Shown in pieces: positions 47,055-56,320 of a DNA stretch of 64,000 nucleotides (the stretch's first letter is position 1; each line of letters starts with the position of its first letter). Under the pieces are notes generated by a model. That model made no database searches and had not been told where the DNA came from. It saw only the letters and a list, made by a program, of their open reading frames with translations. The translations under genes were made by a program, and so were the position numbers. This DNA comes from Burkholderiales bacterium (GTDB taxonomy: Bacteria; Pseudomonadota; Gammaproteobacteria; Burkholderiales; Burkholderiaceae_E): positions 124,001 to 188,000 of the forward strand of contig JAPOKJ010000001.1 of NCBI GenBank assembly GCA_029977705.1. Direction: 5' to 3'.

Positions 47055-48251
47055 ATGGCCACGATGAGCGCCCCCGCCGATTCCAGCACTGAACACCGCG
47101 CGCCAGCGGCCGCGGCCCTGCCCGAGTTGGCCGCGCAGCCGCTGGTGCAGCGTGCCCGGCGACTGGTCGTGAAGGTGGGCTCGAGCCTGGTCACCAATGA
47201 AGGCAAGGGCCTGGATGCCGGGGCGATCTCGCGCTGGGGCGCACAGTTTGCCCAGCTGCGGGCACAGGGCAAGGAGATCGTGATGGTCTCCTCCGGCGCG
47301 ATTGCCGAAGGCATGAAGCGGCTGGGCTGGGTCAAGCGCCCGGTCGAGATCCACGAGCTTCAGGCGGCGGCCGCCGTGGGCCAGATGGGCCTGGCCCATG
47401 TCTACGAGAGTGCCTTTCGCGAGCATGGCCTGCCCACCGCGCAGGTCCTGCTCACCCATGAGGACCTGGCCGATCGCAAGCGTTATCTGAATGCCCGCTC
47501 CACGTTGCTGACGCTGCTCAGTCATCAGGTGGTGCCGATCATCAACGAGAACGACACCGTGGTCACCGACGAGATCAAGGTCGGCGACAACGACACGCTC
47601 GGCGCGCTGGTGGCGAACCTGATCGATGCCGACGTGCTGATCATCCTGACCGACCAGCAAGGCCTTTACACCGCGGATCCGCGCAAGGATCCCTCGGCAC
47701 GTTTTCTGTCGGCCGTTCCGGCTGGCGAGCCGCTGCTCGAGACCATGGCGGGCGGCGCTGGCTCATCGATCGGCAAGGGCGGCATGATCACCAAGGTGCT
47801 GGCGGCCAAGCGCGCGGCCAGCCGCGGTGCCCACACCATCGTGGCCTCCGGCCGCGAGGACCAGGTGCTGGTGCGCATGGCGGCGGGCGAGCCCTTCGGC
47901 ACGCAGTTCATCGCCCAGACCCAGCCGCTGGCGGCGCGCAAGCAGTGGCTGCAGGACCATCTGCAACTGAAGGGCGCGCTGCTGCTCGATGCCGGTGCGG
48001 TCAAGGCGCTGCTGCAAGATGGCAAGAGCCTGTTGCCGATTGGTGTGGCCGATGTACAGGGCGAGTTCCAGCGCGGCGAGGTCGTCGCCATCGTCGACCC
48101 GACGGGCAAGGAGATTGCCCGCGGCCTGAGCAACTACGCCTCCGGCGAGGCGCGCCTGATCATGCGCAAGCCCTCGTCAGAGATCGAGGCGATCCTGGGC
48201 TTTGTCGAAGAGCCCGAACTGATTCATCGCGACAATCTGGTGCTGCGCTAG
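47055..48251 (+). CDS. proB: Glutamate 5-kinase ProB
   Basis: ProB phosphorylates glutamate, the first step of proline synthesis. It has an amino-acid kinase domain ([47 protein letters not shown]) and a C-terminal PUA domain ([24 protein letters not shown]). ATG 47055 gives 398 residues, some 25 longer than usual because of an Ala/Pro-rich N-terminus; ATG 47064 is equally possible. The stop is followed after one base by a copy of the inverted-repeat element. Confidence 0.96.
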   Translation: MATMSAPADSSTEHRAPAAAALPELAAQPLVQRARRLVVKVGSSLVTNEGKGLDAGAISRWGAQFAQLRAQGKEIVMVSSGAIAEGMKRLGWVKRPVEIHELQAAAAVGQMGLAHVYESAFREHGLPTAQVLLTHEDLADRKRYLNARSTLLTLLSHQVVPIINENDTVVTDEIKVGDNDTLGALVANLIDADVLIILTDQQGLYTADPRKDPSARFLSAVPAGEPLLETMAGGAGSSIGKGGMITKVLAAKRAASRGAHTIVASGREDQVLVRMAAGEPFGTQFIAQTQPLAARKQWLQDHLQLKGALLLDAGAVKALLQDGKSLLPIGVADVQGEFQRGEVVAIVDPTGKEIARGLSNYASGEARLIMRKPSSEIEAILGFVEEPELIHRDNLVLR

Positions 48252-48252
48252 C

Positions 48253-48393
48253 GTGGTGTGCCGCAGATAACCTATCTGACGACGAAGGGGTTCGATCGGG
48301 CGAGGCCCTCGCCTGCCCGCCCATGGCGGACAAGCGCCCGATCATCCTCGCCTGAGTCGAATCCTCGGACAATTCAATTGCGGCACACAACAC
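48253..48393. repeat. Modular inverted-repeat element, copy B (short)
   Basis: About 141 bp with ends GTGGTGTGCCGCAGATAA (48253) and TTGCGGCACACAACAC (to 48393), related to the terminal repeats of copy A at 19812-20084. The inner sequence shares GGGGTTCGATC, CGAGGCCCTCG, CGCCCGATCATCCTCG and CTGAGTCGAATCCT with copy A but lacks that copy's extra 100-bp module. It begins right after proB and ends upstream of a toxin-antitoxin pair. The 238 bases between proB and the antitoxin are otherwise only its promoter region. Confidence 0.7.
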
Positions 48394-48432
48394 CAAGCTG
48401 GTCGGCGGCTTGAGGTAAATCCTGGATTTTAA

Positions 48433-48455
48433 TGGACTAAGTCCATGGACTAAGT
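48433..48455 (+). promoter_or_regulatory. Possible operator of the toxin-antitoxin genes
   Basis: Two copies of TGGACTAAGT (48433-48442 and 48446-48455) lie 13 bases apart, and the first overlaps the perfect palindrome GGACTAAGTCC (48434-48444). They lie about 35 bases before the antitoxin ATG, the usual place for Phd/YefM autoregulatory operators. AT-rich DNA around them could hold the promoter, but hexamers are not clear. Confidence 0.5.
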
Positions 48456-48489
48456 TATTATTGACAGGAAATTTGCCAAGGAGTCCGCA

Positions 48490-48717
48490 ATGGCCCTGAT
48501 CGTCAATGTCCACGACGCCAAGACGCGCTTTTCGCAATTGCTCGAGCAGGCGCATGCAGGCCAGGAAATCATCCTGGCCAAGGCCGGCAAGCCGTATGCC
48601 CGGATGGTGCCCCTGGGCACGACCTTGCCGCGGCGCCAGCCCGGTCGTTTCCATCTGTCTTGCGGGGATGCTTTCTTTGAAGCCCTGCCCGATGACGAAT
48701 TGAAGGCCTGGGAGTGA
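48490..48717 (+). CDS. Phd/YefM-family antitoxin
   Basis: A 75-residue antitoxin. The N-terminal DNA-binding fold reads VNVHDAKTRFSQLLEQAHAG, followed by EIILAKAGKPYARMVPL; the C-terminal part (HLSCGDAFFEALPDDEL) should wrap the toxin. ATG 48490 follows AAGGAG. Two bases after its stop begins a 35-codon frame that overlaps the PIN toxin start. Confidence 0.9.
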   Translation: MALIVNVHDAKTRFSQLLEQAHAGQEIILAKAGKPYARMVPLGTTLPRRQPGRFHLSCGDAFFEALPDDELKAWE

Positions 48718-48719
48718 GC

Positions 48720-48827
48720 ATGGCGCTTCCGGGGGTTGCCCGGCCAGCTGCCCGCGGCCAGGCCTTGGTGCAGGCCTTGGTGCAGGCCTTGGTGCAGGCC
48801 TTGGTGCAGGCCGCGGGGGCGGCATGA
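48720..48827 (+). CDS. Repeat-coded mini-ORF linking antitoxin and toxin
   Basis: A 35-codon frame starts 2 bases after the antitoxin stop and ends in an ATGA overlap with the PIN toxin start. Its centre is four QALV repeats (about 14-29) encoded by a 12-bp tandem repeat, flanked by Ala-rich ends. It has no own ribosome-binding site, so it would depend on ribosomes finishing the antitoxin. It may be only a coupling device, or chance. Confidence 0.4.
   Translation: MALPGVARPAARGQALVQALVQALVQALVQAAGAA
48759..48812 (+). repeat. 12-bp tandem repeat, 4.5 copies
   Basis: CAGGCCTTGGTG is repeated exactly four times (48759-48806) with a fifth half copy. It lies between the antitoxin and toxin genes. 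Copy number can change by slippage; each 12-bp step keeps the mini-ORF in frame. Confidence 0.92.
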
Positions 48828-49210
48828 AGTATCTGCTCGATACCCATACCTTGCTGTGGTGGTGGTCCGATGATCCCCGGCTGAGCCTGGCCGCCCGTGA
48901 GGCGATCGGCAATGAAGACAATCTCGTCCTGGTCAGCGCCGCCAGCGCCTGGGAGATTGCGACCAAGCATCGCATCGGGAAACTGCCCGGTGCAGAGGGC
49001 CTGCTGGTCCGGTTTCATGACCTGGTGCTGGCCGATGGCTTTGAGCATTTGCCCATGTCGCACCTTCATGCGCTGCGCGCGGGCACGTCTGCCGCTGCGC
49101 ATCGCGATCCTTTCGACCGGATGCTGGCTGCTCAGGCGCAACTGGAAGGCGCGGTGCTGGTCAGCGCCGATGCAGCGCTGAGGGCCTTTCCGGTCACGCT
49201 GCTTTGGTGA
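48824..49210 (+). CDS. PIN-domain toxin (VapC-like)
   Basis: A 128-residue PIN ribonuclease. The acidic active-site residues are visible in MKYLLDTHTLLWW (D6), SAASAWEIATKH (E), HRDPFDRMLAAQA (D) and LVSADAAL (D). This group (COG3744-like) pairs with Phd-type antitoxins, as here. It is translationally coupled to the mini-ORF by ATGA. Its end overlaps the convergent MFS gene by 17 bases. Confidence 0.9.
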   Translation: MKYLLDTHTLLWWWSDDPRLSLAAREAIGNEDNLVLVSAASAWEIATKHRIGKLPGAEGLLVRFHDLVLADGFEHLPMSHLHALRAGTSAAAHRDPFDRMLAAQAQLEGAVLVSADAALRAFPVTLLW

Positions 49211-50453
49211 TCATCGCGGTGCGCGGCGACGCTTCCCGAATCGGCAGATTCACCACCGCCGCCATCACTGCCAGCACCGCATCGAGGATGAACATCCAGG
49301 TGTAGCCGCCGCTGTACTGGATCGCCAGGCCGCCCAGCCAGGCGCCGAAAAAGCCCCCGGTCTGATGACTGAACAAGGTCAGGCCGAAGAGGGTGGACAG
49401 GTATTGGGTGCCGAACAGCTTGGCCACCAGACCTGCAGTGGGTGGCACGGTGGCCAGCCAGGTCAGGCCCAGGGCAATGGCCATGATGTAGAAGGTCATG
49501 GGCGTTTTCGGAGCCGCCAGATAGGCCAGCACGATCACCGCGCGCGACAGGTACATCCAGAACAACAAGTGCTTCATGCGATAGCGCGAGCCCAGGGCGC
49601 CGGCGCCCAGGCTTCCAGCGACGTTGGCCAGTCCGACCAGCCCCAGCACGGTGGCCGACAGTGTGGCCGGCAGCCCGCACAGGCCGATCTCCTGGGGCAG
49701 GTGCGTGACCAGGAAGGCGATGTGAAAGCCGCAGGTGAAAAAGCCGGCATGCAGGCACCAGTAGCTTCGGTCCTTGAAGGCGATGCGCAGCTGCTCTTTC
49801 AGGCCGATGCCGGCACCGGGTGCAGAGCCGGATACGGCTGCCGCAGTGGAGCGTCGCCGCAGCGGCCAGGCCAGGGGCAGGGTGAGCAGGGCGATCACAC
49901 CCAGTGCCCACAGGGCCTTGACCCAGCCCAGGCCGGCGATCAGGGCCTGTGCCAGCGGGGCAAAGATGAACTGGCCGAGCGAGCCACCGGCATTGATGAT
50001 CCCCGAGGCCATTGAACGGCGCTCGACAGGCAGGCGCTGCATGCTGGCGCCCATCGCGATCGAGAAGCTGCCGGCACCCGCGCCAGCGGCCGCGAGAAAG
50101 CCCATGGTGACGATCAGGCCGAACTGCGAGGGGAACATCGGCGTGAGCAGCAGGCCCGCCGACAGCATCAGGCCGCCGAGCACCAGCACCCGGCCAGTGC
50201 CGTAACGATCCGCCACCGCGCCAAAGATCGGCTGGCTGGCACCCCAGCAGAACTGTCCGACCGCGAGGGCAAAGCTGATCGAGGCCAGGCCCAGGCCGGT
50301 GGCGGTGTTCAGGGGCGACACGAACAGGCCCAGCACCTGGCGTTCGCCGGTGGTGATGGCCAGGATCAGCGCCGCGGGCAGCACCAGGCCCCACAAGGCG
50401 CTGCGCCAGGCTGCGCTGGCGGCACGCTGCCCGTCTGCCGACCCTGCGCTCAC
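49194..50453 (-). CDS. MFS transporter
   Basis: A 419-residue major facilitator with about 12 hydrophobic helices. The helix 2-3 loop GAVADRYGTGRVLVLGG is the family signature. GTG 50453 overlaps the stop of the molybdenum hydroxylase large subunit (GTGA), which favours this start over a longer upstream frame. It is the last gene of the eight-gene run and probably carries the substrate or product of the hydroxylase, which is unknown. Confidence 0.9.
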   Translation of the reverse strand: MSAGSADGQRAASAAWRSALWGLVLPAALILAITTGERQVLGLFVSPLNTATGLGLASISFALAVGQFCWGASQPIFGAVADRYGTGRVLVLGGLMLSAGLLLTPMFPSQFGLIVTMGFLAAAGAGAGSFSIAMGASMQRLPVERRSMASGIINAGGSLGQFIFAPLAQALIAGLGWVKALWALGVIALLTLPLAWPLRRRSTAAAVSGSAPGAGIGLKEQLRIAFKDRSYWCLHAGFFTCGFHIAFLVTHLPQEIGLCGLPATLSATVLGLVGLANVAGSLGAGALGSRYRMKHLLFWMYLSRAVIVLAYLAAPKTPMTFYIMAIALGLTWLATVPPTAGLVAKLFGTQYLSTLFGLTLFSHQTGGFFGAWLGGLAIQYSGGYTWMFILDAVLAVMAAVVNLPIREASPRTAMITKAA

Positions 50454-52759
50454 CGTCGGGCGCCTTGCAACTGCTCCCACACCCGGGCGGGCGTGAACGG
50501 CATGTCGAAGGACTGCACGCCCAGCGGACGCAAGGCATTGAGCATCGCATTGGACAGGGCCGGCAGCGAACCCGAGCAACCGGATTCGCCGACCCCCTTG
50601 GAGCCCAGTTCATTGAGCTTGGTCGGTACCGGATGCTCGTCCCACTGGAAATGGGGCAGGCATCCGGCGCGCGGCATCGGATAGTCCATGAAGCTGCCGG
50701 TGAGCAGCTGCGCGGTGTCGGCATCGTAGATCGCGTGTTCGCCAAAGGCCTGGCCCACGCCCTGGACCACACCACCATGCACCTGACCCTGTACCAGGGC
50801 GCGCGAGATGACATTGCCCAGGTCATCGATGGCACTGTAGTTGACGATCTCGGTGACGCCCGTTTCGGGATCGATTTCGATCTCGGCGATATGGCAGCCA
50901 TTCGGATAGGTGGTGCCGGACTGCGCTTCGCCTTCGGCATCGAGCGGGTGGGCGCCACTGGCGGGTTGCAGCCGAGCCACCAGTTCGCCCAGGCTGATGC
51001 GCTTGCCTGCAGCCGCAAAGCCACCTTGCTCGTAGCGCAGTTCGGCTGTCGGCACGCCCAGGACCTGCGCCGCATGCGGCAAGGCCTTCTCGATCAATCG
51101 CGCGCCCATCACCTTGAAGGCCGAGCCGGCGCCATACAGGGACCGCGAGCCGCCAGTGCCATTGCCGACCAGCGCGGTGGCGGGATCGCTGGCCCGATAG
51201 CGCACCTGGCCCAGTGCAAGGCCCAGGCCGTCGGCAACCAGTTGCGCGAAGGTGGTTTCATGGCCCTGGCCGGACGGCCCGGTCACGCCGTAGAGATTGA
51301 GCTGACCTTTGCCATCCCAGCGCCCGATGACATTGTCCTTCACGCCGCCGGCACCGGAGGCCTCCAGATAGGAGGCCACGCCAATGCCGCGCAGCTTGCC
51401 GCGCGCCCTGGCCTCCTCGCGCCGGGCTTCAAAGCCGGCATGGTCGGCCAGCTTCAGGGCCTTGTCCAGCACGGCCTCGAATTCGCCGCAGTCATAGGTG
51501 CTGCCATTGGCGGTCTTGTAGGGGAAGGCGTCCTTGGGGATGTAGTTTTTCCGGCGCAGGGCGATCGGGTCCAGGCCGTGTTCGGCAGCGGCCCGCTCGA
51601 GCAGGGTCTCGATGATGAAGACGATGTCCGGACGGCCCGCCCCGCGGTAAGCCGACACCGGCACGGTGTTGGTGAAGACGGTGCGCGACTGCATGTACAG
51701 CGCCGGTACCCGGTACACACCGCCCATCGTCACCGAGATGTTCTTGGTGCCGATGTAGGCGCCCCAGTAGCAGTTGTAGGCCCCCAGATCGATGGTGTCC
51801 TTGTAGCGGATGGCCAGGATGTGACCTTGCGCATCGAGCGCCATCTCGCCCTCGAGCGTGAGGGCGCGGCCGTGCCAGTCGGACAGGAACAGTTCGCTGC
51901 GGCTGGATACCCACTTGACCGGCTTGCCGCTTTTTTTCGCGGCCAGCATCAGCAGCACCTGTTCACTGTAGGTGCCGCCGCGCAGCCCGAAGGAGCCGCC
52001 GACGTCCTGGGCGATCACTTCGATCTGCTTGGGCGGCACTGCCGACACCGCTGCCAGCGCGCCGCGCATGCCGAGCATGCCCTGGGTCGGGGTGTAGACG
52101 GTGTAGTGATCGCGGGTGGCGTCGTACTGGGCGAGCGCTGCGCGCAATTCCATCGGGACGCCGATCAGGCGCTGGCTGTGGATACGGTGCTTGCTGCGAT
52201 AGGCGGCCTTGGCAAAGGCGGCCTCGACCGCGGCGGCATCGCCATCCTGGAAGTCCATCGAATAGTTGCCAGGCGAGCCGGCATGCAATTGTGGCGCGCC
52301 CTCGGCCAGGGCCTGTTCGACAGTCGCGCAGGCGGGCAGGTCTTCATAGTCGATGATGACGCGTTCGCTGGCGTCCTGGGCCAGGCGCGCGCTGTCGGCA
52401 ATCACCATCGCGATCGGCTGACCGGCAAACACCACCTTGTCCTTGGCCAGCACCGGCATGGCGGCCGTCTTCTGCGGCTGGCCGTGGATGTCGGTGAGTG
52501 GCGCACCGGTGGGAATGGGTTGGAAGCCGGCGGCCATCGCATCATCGGCGGTCAGCACCAGGCGCACGCCCGGTGCGTTGCGCACGGCGCTGACATCGAG
52601 CGACAGGATGCGCGCGTGCGGCCGGTCGGCACGGATCATGAAGGCATGCAGCTGGCCGGGCAGGTTCCAGTCGGCGGCATAACGGCCCTGGCCCGAGACC
52701 AGGCGCAGGTCTTCCTGACGTGAGGGGGTCAGGGTGCGGGGCGATTGCGGGGCGTTCAT
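50450..52759 (-). CDS. Molybdenum hydroxylase large subunit (form II CoxL-like)
   Basis: A 769-residue molybdopterin-cytosine-dinucleotide subunit of the xanthine dehydrogenase/CO dehydrogenase family. AYRGAGR (370-376) marks form II; true aerobic CO dehydrogenase has AYxCSFR here. The active-site glutamate is E725 in [18 protein letters not shown] and [10 protein letters not shown] are molybdopterin-binding motifs. ATG 52759 overlaps the small-subunit stop (ATGA). The substrate is probably an aromatic heterocycle or aldehyde. Confidence 0.93.
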   Translation of the reverse strand: MNAPQSPRTLTPSRQEDLRLVSGQGRYAADWNLPGQLHAFMIRADRPHARILSLDVSAVRNAPGVRLVLTADDAMAAGFQPIPTGAPLTDIHGQPQKTAAMPVLAKDKVVFAGQPIAMVIADSARLAQDASERVIIDYEDLPACATVEQALAEGAPQLHAGSPGNYSMDFQDGDAAAVEAAFAKAAYRSKHRIHSQRLIGVPMELRAALAQYDATRDHYTVYTPTQGMLGMRGALAAVSAVPPKQIEVIAQDVGGSFGLRGGTYSEQVLLMLAAKKSGKPVKWVSSRSELFLSDWHGRALTLEGEMALDAQGHILAIRYKDTIDLGAYNCYWGAYIGTKNISVTMGGVYRVPALYMQSRTVFTNTVPVSAYRGAGRPDIVFIIETLLERAAAEHGLDPIALRRKNYIPKDAFPYKTANGSTYDCGEFEAVLDKALKLADHAGFEARREEARARGKLRGIGVASYLEASGAGGVKDNVIGRWDGKGQLNLYGVTGPSGQGHETTFAQLVADGLGLALGQVRYRASDPATALVGNGTGGSRSLYGAGSAFKVMGARLIEKALPHAAQVLGVPTAELRYEQGGFAAAGKRISLGELVARLQPASGAHPLDAEGEAQSGTTYPNGCHIAEIEIDPETGVTEIVNYSAIDDLGNVISRALVQGQVHGGVVQGVGQAFGEHAIYDADTAQLLTGSFMDYPMPRAGCLPHFQWDEHPVPTKLNELGSKGVGESGCSGSLPALSNAMLNALRPLGVQSFDMPFTPARVWEQLQGARR

Positions 52760-53274
52760 GCGGCGCTCCGGATCTGCTGTGCGGCCACCTTGACGGCCGC
52801 GACGATGTTCACATAGCCGGTGCAGCGGCACAGATTGCCGGCCAGGCCTTCGCGGATCTGCTCGTCACTGGGATCGGGATGTCGTTTGAGCAGGTCGACG
52901 GTGGCCATGATCATGCCCGGCGTGCAGAAGCCGCATTGCAGGCCATGACAGGCCGAGAAGGCTTGCTGCACCGGATGCAGCGAGGCCATGTCGGGCGTTG
53001 CGTTGCCGGTGGTGAAATCGGTTTGCCGGCCGCTGCCGGGCGCCAGCCCCTCGATGGTGACGATGCTGCGTCCCTGCGCCTGCACCGCGAGCATGGTGCA
53101 GGACTTGACCGCCTGCCCGTCCAGGTGGACGGTACAGCAGCCACACTGGCTGGTGTCGCAACCGACATGGGTGCCGGTCAGGCCGAGCTGGTCGCGGATG
53201 GCGTCAGCCAGCAGGGTGCGCGGTTCAACCTCAAGGCTTCTTGCCTGGCCGTTGACCTTCAATTCGATGTTCAT
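52756..53274 (-). CDS. Molybdenum hydroxylase [2Fe-2S] subunit (CoxS-like)
   Basis: A 172-residue electron-transfer subunit with two [2Fe-2S] clusters: C39, C44, C47, C59 (plant-ferredoxin type) and C114, C117, C149, C151. [16 protein letters not shown] opens the domain. It is coupled to the large subunit by ATGA. It carries electrons from the molybdenum centre to the FAD subunit. Confidence 0.95.
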   Translation of the reverse strand: MNIELKVNGQARSLEVEPRTLLADAIRDQLGLTGTHVGCDTSQCGCCTVHLDGQAVKSCTMLAVQAQGRSIVTIEGLAPGSGRQTDFTTGNATPDMASLHPVQQAFSACHGLQCGFCTPGMIMATVDLLKRHPDPSDEQIREGLAGNLCRCTGYVNIVAAVKVAAQQIRSAA

Positions 53275-53347
53275 GGGCGTGCTCCGGGAATGTCGGGCGA
53301 TGGATCGGTGTTGCGGTGTGTGGCTTGCGCGCCGAGGGCGGCCGGGC

Positions 53348-54163
53348 TCAGGCGGTGATGCGCCGGACCGCGCGCTGTGTCATGACCTTGATCAACTGGG
53401 CGCGGTAGGCGGCGCTGGCATGCAGGTCGCTGTTCAGGTCATCGGCGGGATGGTTCAGTGAAGCCAGGGCAGCAGGTTCAAAGCGGGCGGCCAGGGCCTG
53501 CTCGGCGGCCTTCCAGCGGAACACGCCGGGCCCCGCACCGGTGACCGCCACCCGGATGTCGCCGCCAAAGTCGGCCACCAGCACGCCGGTCAGTGCGTAG
53601 CCGGAGGCGGCCTGTGCGAACTTGGCATAGGCGGCGCGGCGCGGAATGCGAAAGCGCACCGCGGTGATGATTTCATCGGGCGCGAGCGCGGTGCTGAACA
53701 TGCCGACGAAGAAATCATCCGCGCCGATCTCGCGCTGGTTGGTCAACACGCGGGCATCGAGCCCGAGCAACCCGGCTGGATAGTCGGCGGCCGGATCGTT
53801 GTTGGCCACCGAACCGCCCAGCGTGCCACGCGCCCGTACCTGCGGGTCGCCAATGCCGCCGGCCAGGTCGGCCAGGGCCGGCAGGTGCTGCCTGAGCTCG
53901 GCGCTGTCGGCTACCTCGCAGTGGCGCATCGCGGCACCGATGCGAATGTGAGTGGCCGGTCCGCCAGCCTCGGACTCTAGGGAATGACCACGCAGCTCGG
54001 CCAGTTGCGCGATGTCGATCAGTGTCGAGGGCGCAGCCAGGCGCTGCTTCATGGTCGGCAGCAGGGTCATGCCGCCGGCCAGCAGCTTGGCATCGCCATC
54101 GGCCTGCAGCGCAGCGCTGGCTTCGTTCAAGGCCTTGGGCCGCGTGTAATCAAAGGCATACAT
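53348..54163 (-). CDS. Molybdenum hydroxylase FAD subunit (CoxM-like)
   Basis: A 271-residue FAD-binding subunit with the motifs [17 protein letters not shown] and [18 protein letters not shown]. It passes electrons from the iron-sulfur subunit to an acceptor. Gene order medium-small-large matches CoxMSL-type clusters. Gaps of 73 bases lie on each side. Confidence 0.93.
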   Translation of the reverse strand: MYAFDYTRPKALNEASAALQADGDAKLLAGGMTLLPTMKQRLAAPSTLIDIAQLAELRGHSLESEAGGPATHIRIGAAMRHCEVADSAELRQHLPALADLAGGIGDPQVRARGTLGGSVANNDPAADYPAGLLGLDARVLTNQREIGADDFFVGMFSTALAPDEIITAVRFRIPRRAAYAKFAQAASGYALTGVLVADFGGDIRVAVTGAGPGVFRWKAAEQALAARFEPAALASLNHPADDLNSDLHASAAYRAQLIKVMTQRAVRRITA

Positions 54164-54236
54164 CGGATCATTCTCCGCAGGGAGACCGCAGCATGCGGTC
54201 GTGAAGGATTGAGGCCACGATCATTGGCGAGCTTGC

Positions 54237-55937
54237 TCAGGGGGCGGGTGTCTTGCGGGCACCCTCGGGCAGAAAGCGCACGCCCGCCCGGGCCAGGCCA
54301 CCGCCCAGTCCGATCGGTGTCCCGTCGGCGCGCCAGCAGGCGGCGCCCTCCATGACTCCGTCCTGCTCGAAGCGTACCGCACACATGCCGCCGCCGACAT
54401 TGGGCACGCGCTCGATCGCATGACCGCGCGCCGCCAGTGTGTCCGCCACGGCATCGCTGATGCCCGGCTCCAGTTCCAGCGCATAGCCCTGGGTCCAGAT
54501 GCGGGGGGCCTCGACGGCCTCTTGCAGGCTCATGCCGTGATCGATCAGGTTGATCACGGCCTGCAGGGCCGAGGGGAAGATGCGCAGACCGCCGGGCAGG
54601 CCGAGCGCAAACTGCGGTTTGCCCTCGCGCAGCACGATCAGCGGCGCCATCGAGGAGGTCACCCGCTTGCCGGGTGCCAGCGAATTGGCCAGCCCGGGGC
54701 GCGGATTGAACACGTACAGATAGTTGTTGGGAATCATGCCAGTGCCCGGCACCATGTAGCGGGCACCGAACAGGCTGTTGATGGTCTGGGTGGCGCTGAC
54801 GATGAAGCCGTCGCGGTCCGCCACGGTCAGGTGGGTGGTGTGCTGGCCTTCGTTGCTGCGCGGACCGCCGCCGCCCGCCACCTGAACGCCGGCCTGCCAG
54901 GCCTGGGCCCGGGTCATGTCGAGGGCCTGGCGACGCTGCGCGGCATAGTCGCGCGACATCAGCTGCGCGACCGGCACCGGCACGAAGTCCGGATCGGCCG
55001 TGGCCGCGGCGCGGTCGGCAAAGGCGATCTTGAGCACTTCGGCCAGCAGGTGGATGCTGTCGGCATTGCCAAAGCCCAGCGCCTTGACATCCAGCCCTTC
55101 GAGGATGGCCAGCATCTGGGCGATATGCAGCGGCCCCGAGCAGGGCGGCGGCGGGCCGGTGATTTCGAAACCCCGGTAGGTGCTGCGCAGCACCTCCAGG
55201 TCGCGCACCCGATAGCGCAGCAGGTCATCCTTGCCCAGCCAGGCGCCATGGCGCTGCATGTCATTGCACAGCACGTCGCCCAGCATGCCCTTGTACAAGG
55301 CGTCCGGACCCTCGCGCACGACCAGGGCCAGGGTGTCGGCATAGGCTTCATTGATCACGCGTGCGCCAGCAGCGATCGGCTGGCCGCCGGGCATGAACAC
55401 CCGCGAGATCTCGGGATCGAGTCGCAGGTCCGGCGAAGCCTCGCGTACGCACTCGTGCAGATAAGGGGTAGCGGCAAAGCCGCGCGCCGCATGGCGCATG
55501 GCCGGTGCCACCACATCGGCCAGGGACAGGCGCCCATGGCGCTGCAGCAGCGTGCACCAGGCCATCAGGTTGCCGGGCGTGGCCACTGCGGTACGACCGA
55601 CCGCATTCCGGCGTCCGACGGCATCGAGCGAGCCGGGGGCGGCCTCAGGGTCGGGCGTGAACGTGGTGGGGCCGACCGCCTGCGGGCAGGCGCTCTGTCC
55701 TTCGAGAATGGTCTGGGAGCCGTCGGGCAGGCGCAGGTGCGCGAAGCCGCCCCCGAGCAGGCCGACCATCATCGGCTCGACGACCGACAGCGCGAACAAT
55801 GCGGCAACCGCAGCATCGACGGCATTGCCGCCGGCGGCGAGCATTTCGCTGCCCGCCGCCGAGGCCAGCGGATGGTTGGTGACGACCATCCCGCGGCTGC
55901 CGCGAGCCGGGGCCTTTTCGCAGCGCACGCGATTCAT
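54237..55937 (-). CDS. Gamma-glutamyltransferase family protein
   Basis: A 566-residue Ntn hydrolase precursor. The expected autocleavage nucleophile is T367 in the HTTHLTV motif, and APGKRVTSSMAPLIV carries the substrate-binding SSM. The N-terminal half has GGNAVDAAVAALFAL and VGLLGGGFAHL. Unlike periplasmic GGTs it shows no signal peptide (starts MNRVRCEKAPARGSRG), so it may act in the cytoplasm. It lies inside a catabolic run with a molybdenum hydroxylase, so hydrolysis of a gamma-glutamyl or other amide intermediate is a fair guess. Confidence 0.9.
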   Translation of the reverse strand: MNRVRCEKAPARGSRGMVVTNHPLASAAGSEMLAAGGNAVDAAVAALFALSVVEPMMVGLLGGGFAHLRLPDGSQTILEGQSACPQAVGPTTFTPDPEAAPGSLDAVGRRNAVGRTAVATPGNLMAWCTLLQRHGRLSLADVVAPAMRHAARGFAATPYLHECVREASPDLRLDPEISRVFMPGGQPIAAGARVINEAYADTLALVVREGPDALYKGMLGDVLCNDMQRHGAWLGKDDLLRYRVRDLEVLRSTYRGFEITGPPPPCSGPLHIAQMLAILEGLDVKALGFGNADSIHLLAEVLKIAFADRAAATADPDFVPVPVAQLMSRDYAAQRRQALDMTRAQAWQAGVQVAGGGGPRSNEGQHTTHLTVADRDGFIVSATQTINSLFGARYMVPGTGMIPNNYLYVFNPRPGLANSLAPGKRVTSSMAPLIVLREGKPQFALGLPGGLRIFPSALQAVINLIDHGMSLQEAVEAPRIWTQGYALELEPGISDAVADTLAARGHAIERVPNVGGGMCAVRFEQDGVMEGAACWRADGTPIGLGGGLARAGVRFLPEGARKTPAP

Positions 55938-55948
55938 GTTGAGCGCCT

Positions 55949-56263
55949 TCAGCCGACGACGACTTCGCTGATCTGCATGATCGGCTTGATGTCGGTGTAG
56001 TTCTTGACGTCGCCCATGATCTCCTTGGCGTGCGGCCCGAACGCCGCCTGGAAGGATTCGATCGACTCGGCAAAGATGTGGCACATGCCGACATAGCTGG
56101 CCGGGGCATTGGGCGCACCGCCATTGAGGCCCTTGTCGATGGTGTAGGACTTGCAGGCATCGCCCATGCGCGCCTTGATCATCGGCATGTGGCTGTCACG
56201 GTAGTACGCGTGATCGAAGCGGGCACCAGGGGTGTTGGGGTACATCACGCTGACCTTGATCAT
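55949..56263 (-). CDS. EthD-family protein
   Basis: A 104-residue ferredoxin-like alpha-beta barrel protein. The family phrase is ARFDHAYYRDSHMPMIKARMGD. EthD proteins accompany catabolic oxidoreductases and some act as dehydratases or cyclases. It is 11 bases upstream of the gamma-glutamyltransferase gene. Confidence 0.87.
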   Translation of the reverse strand: MIKVSVMYPNTPGARFDHAYYRDSHMPMIKARMGDACKSYTIDKGLNGGAPNAPASYVGMCHIFAESIESFQAAFGPHAKEIMGDVKNYTDIKPIMQISEVVVG

Positions 56264-56320
56264 GAGGGAACTCCTTGGGTTTTGTGAGCGGACAGTCGGT
56301 CTGGCAGCAACCGGTGGCGT

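Noticed and set aside
48759-48812. Tandem repeat considered as a CRISPR array
   Set aside because: The 12-bp units are directly adjacent with no spacers, and no cas genes are present.
48569-49141. Minus-strand frame with ACTK repeats opposite the toxin-antitoxin genes
   Set aside because: The repeats are the reverse reading of the 12-bp tandem repeat; the rest matches no family and lies antisense to clear genes.
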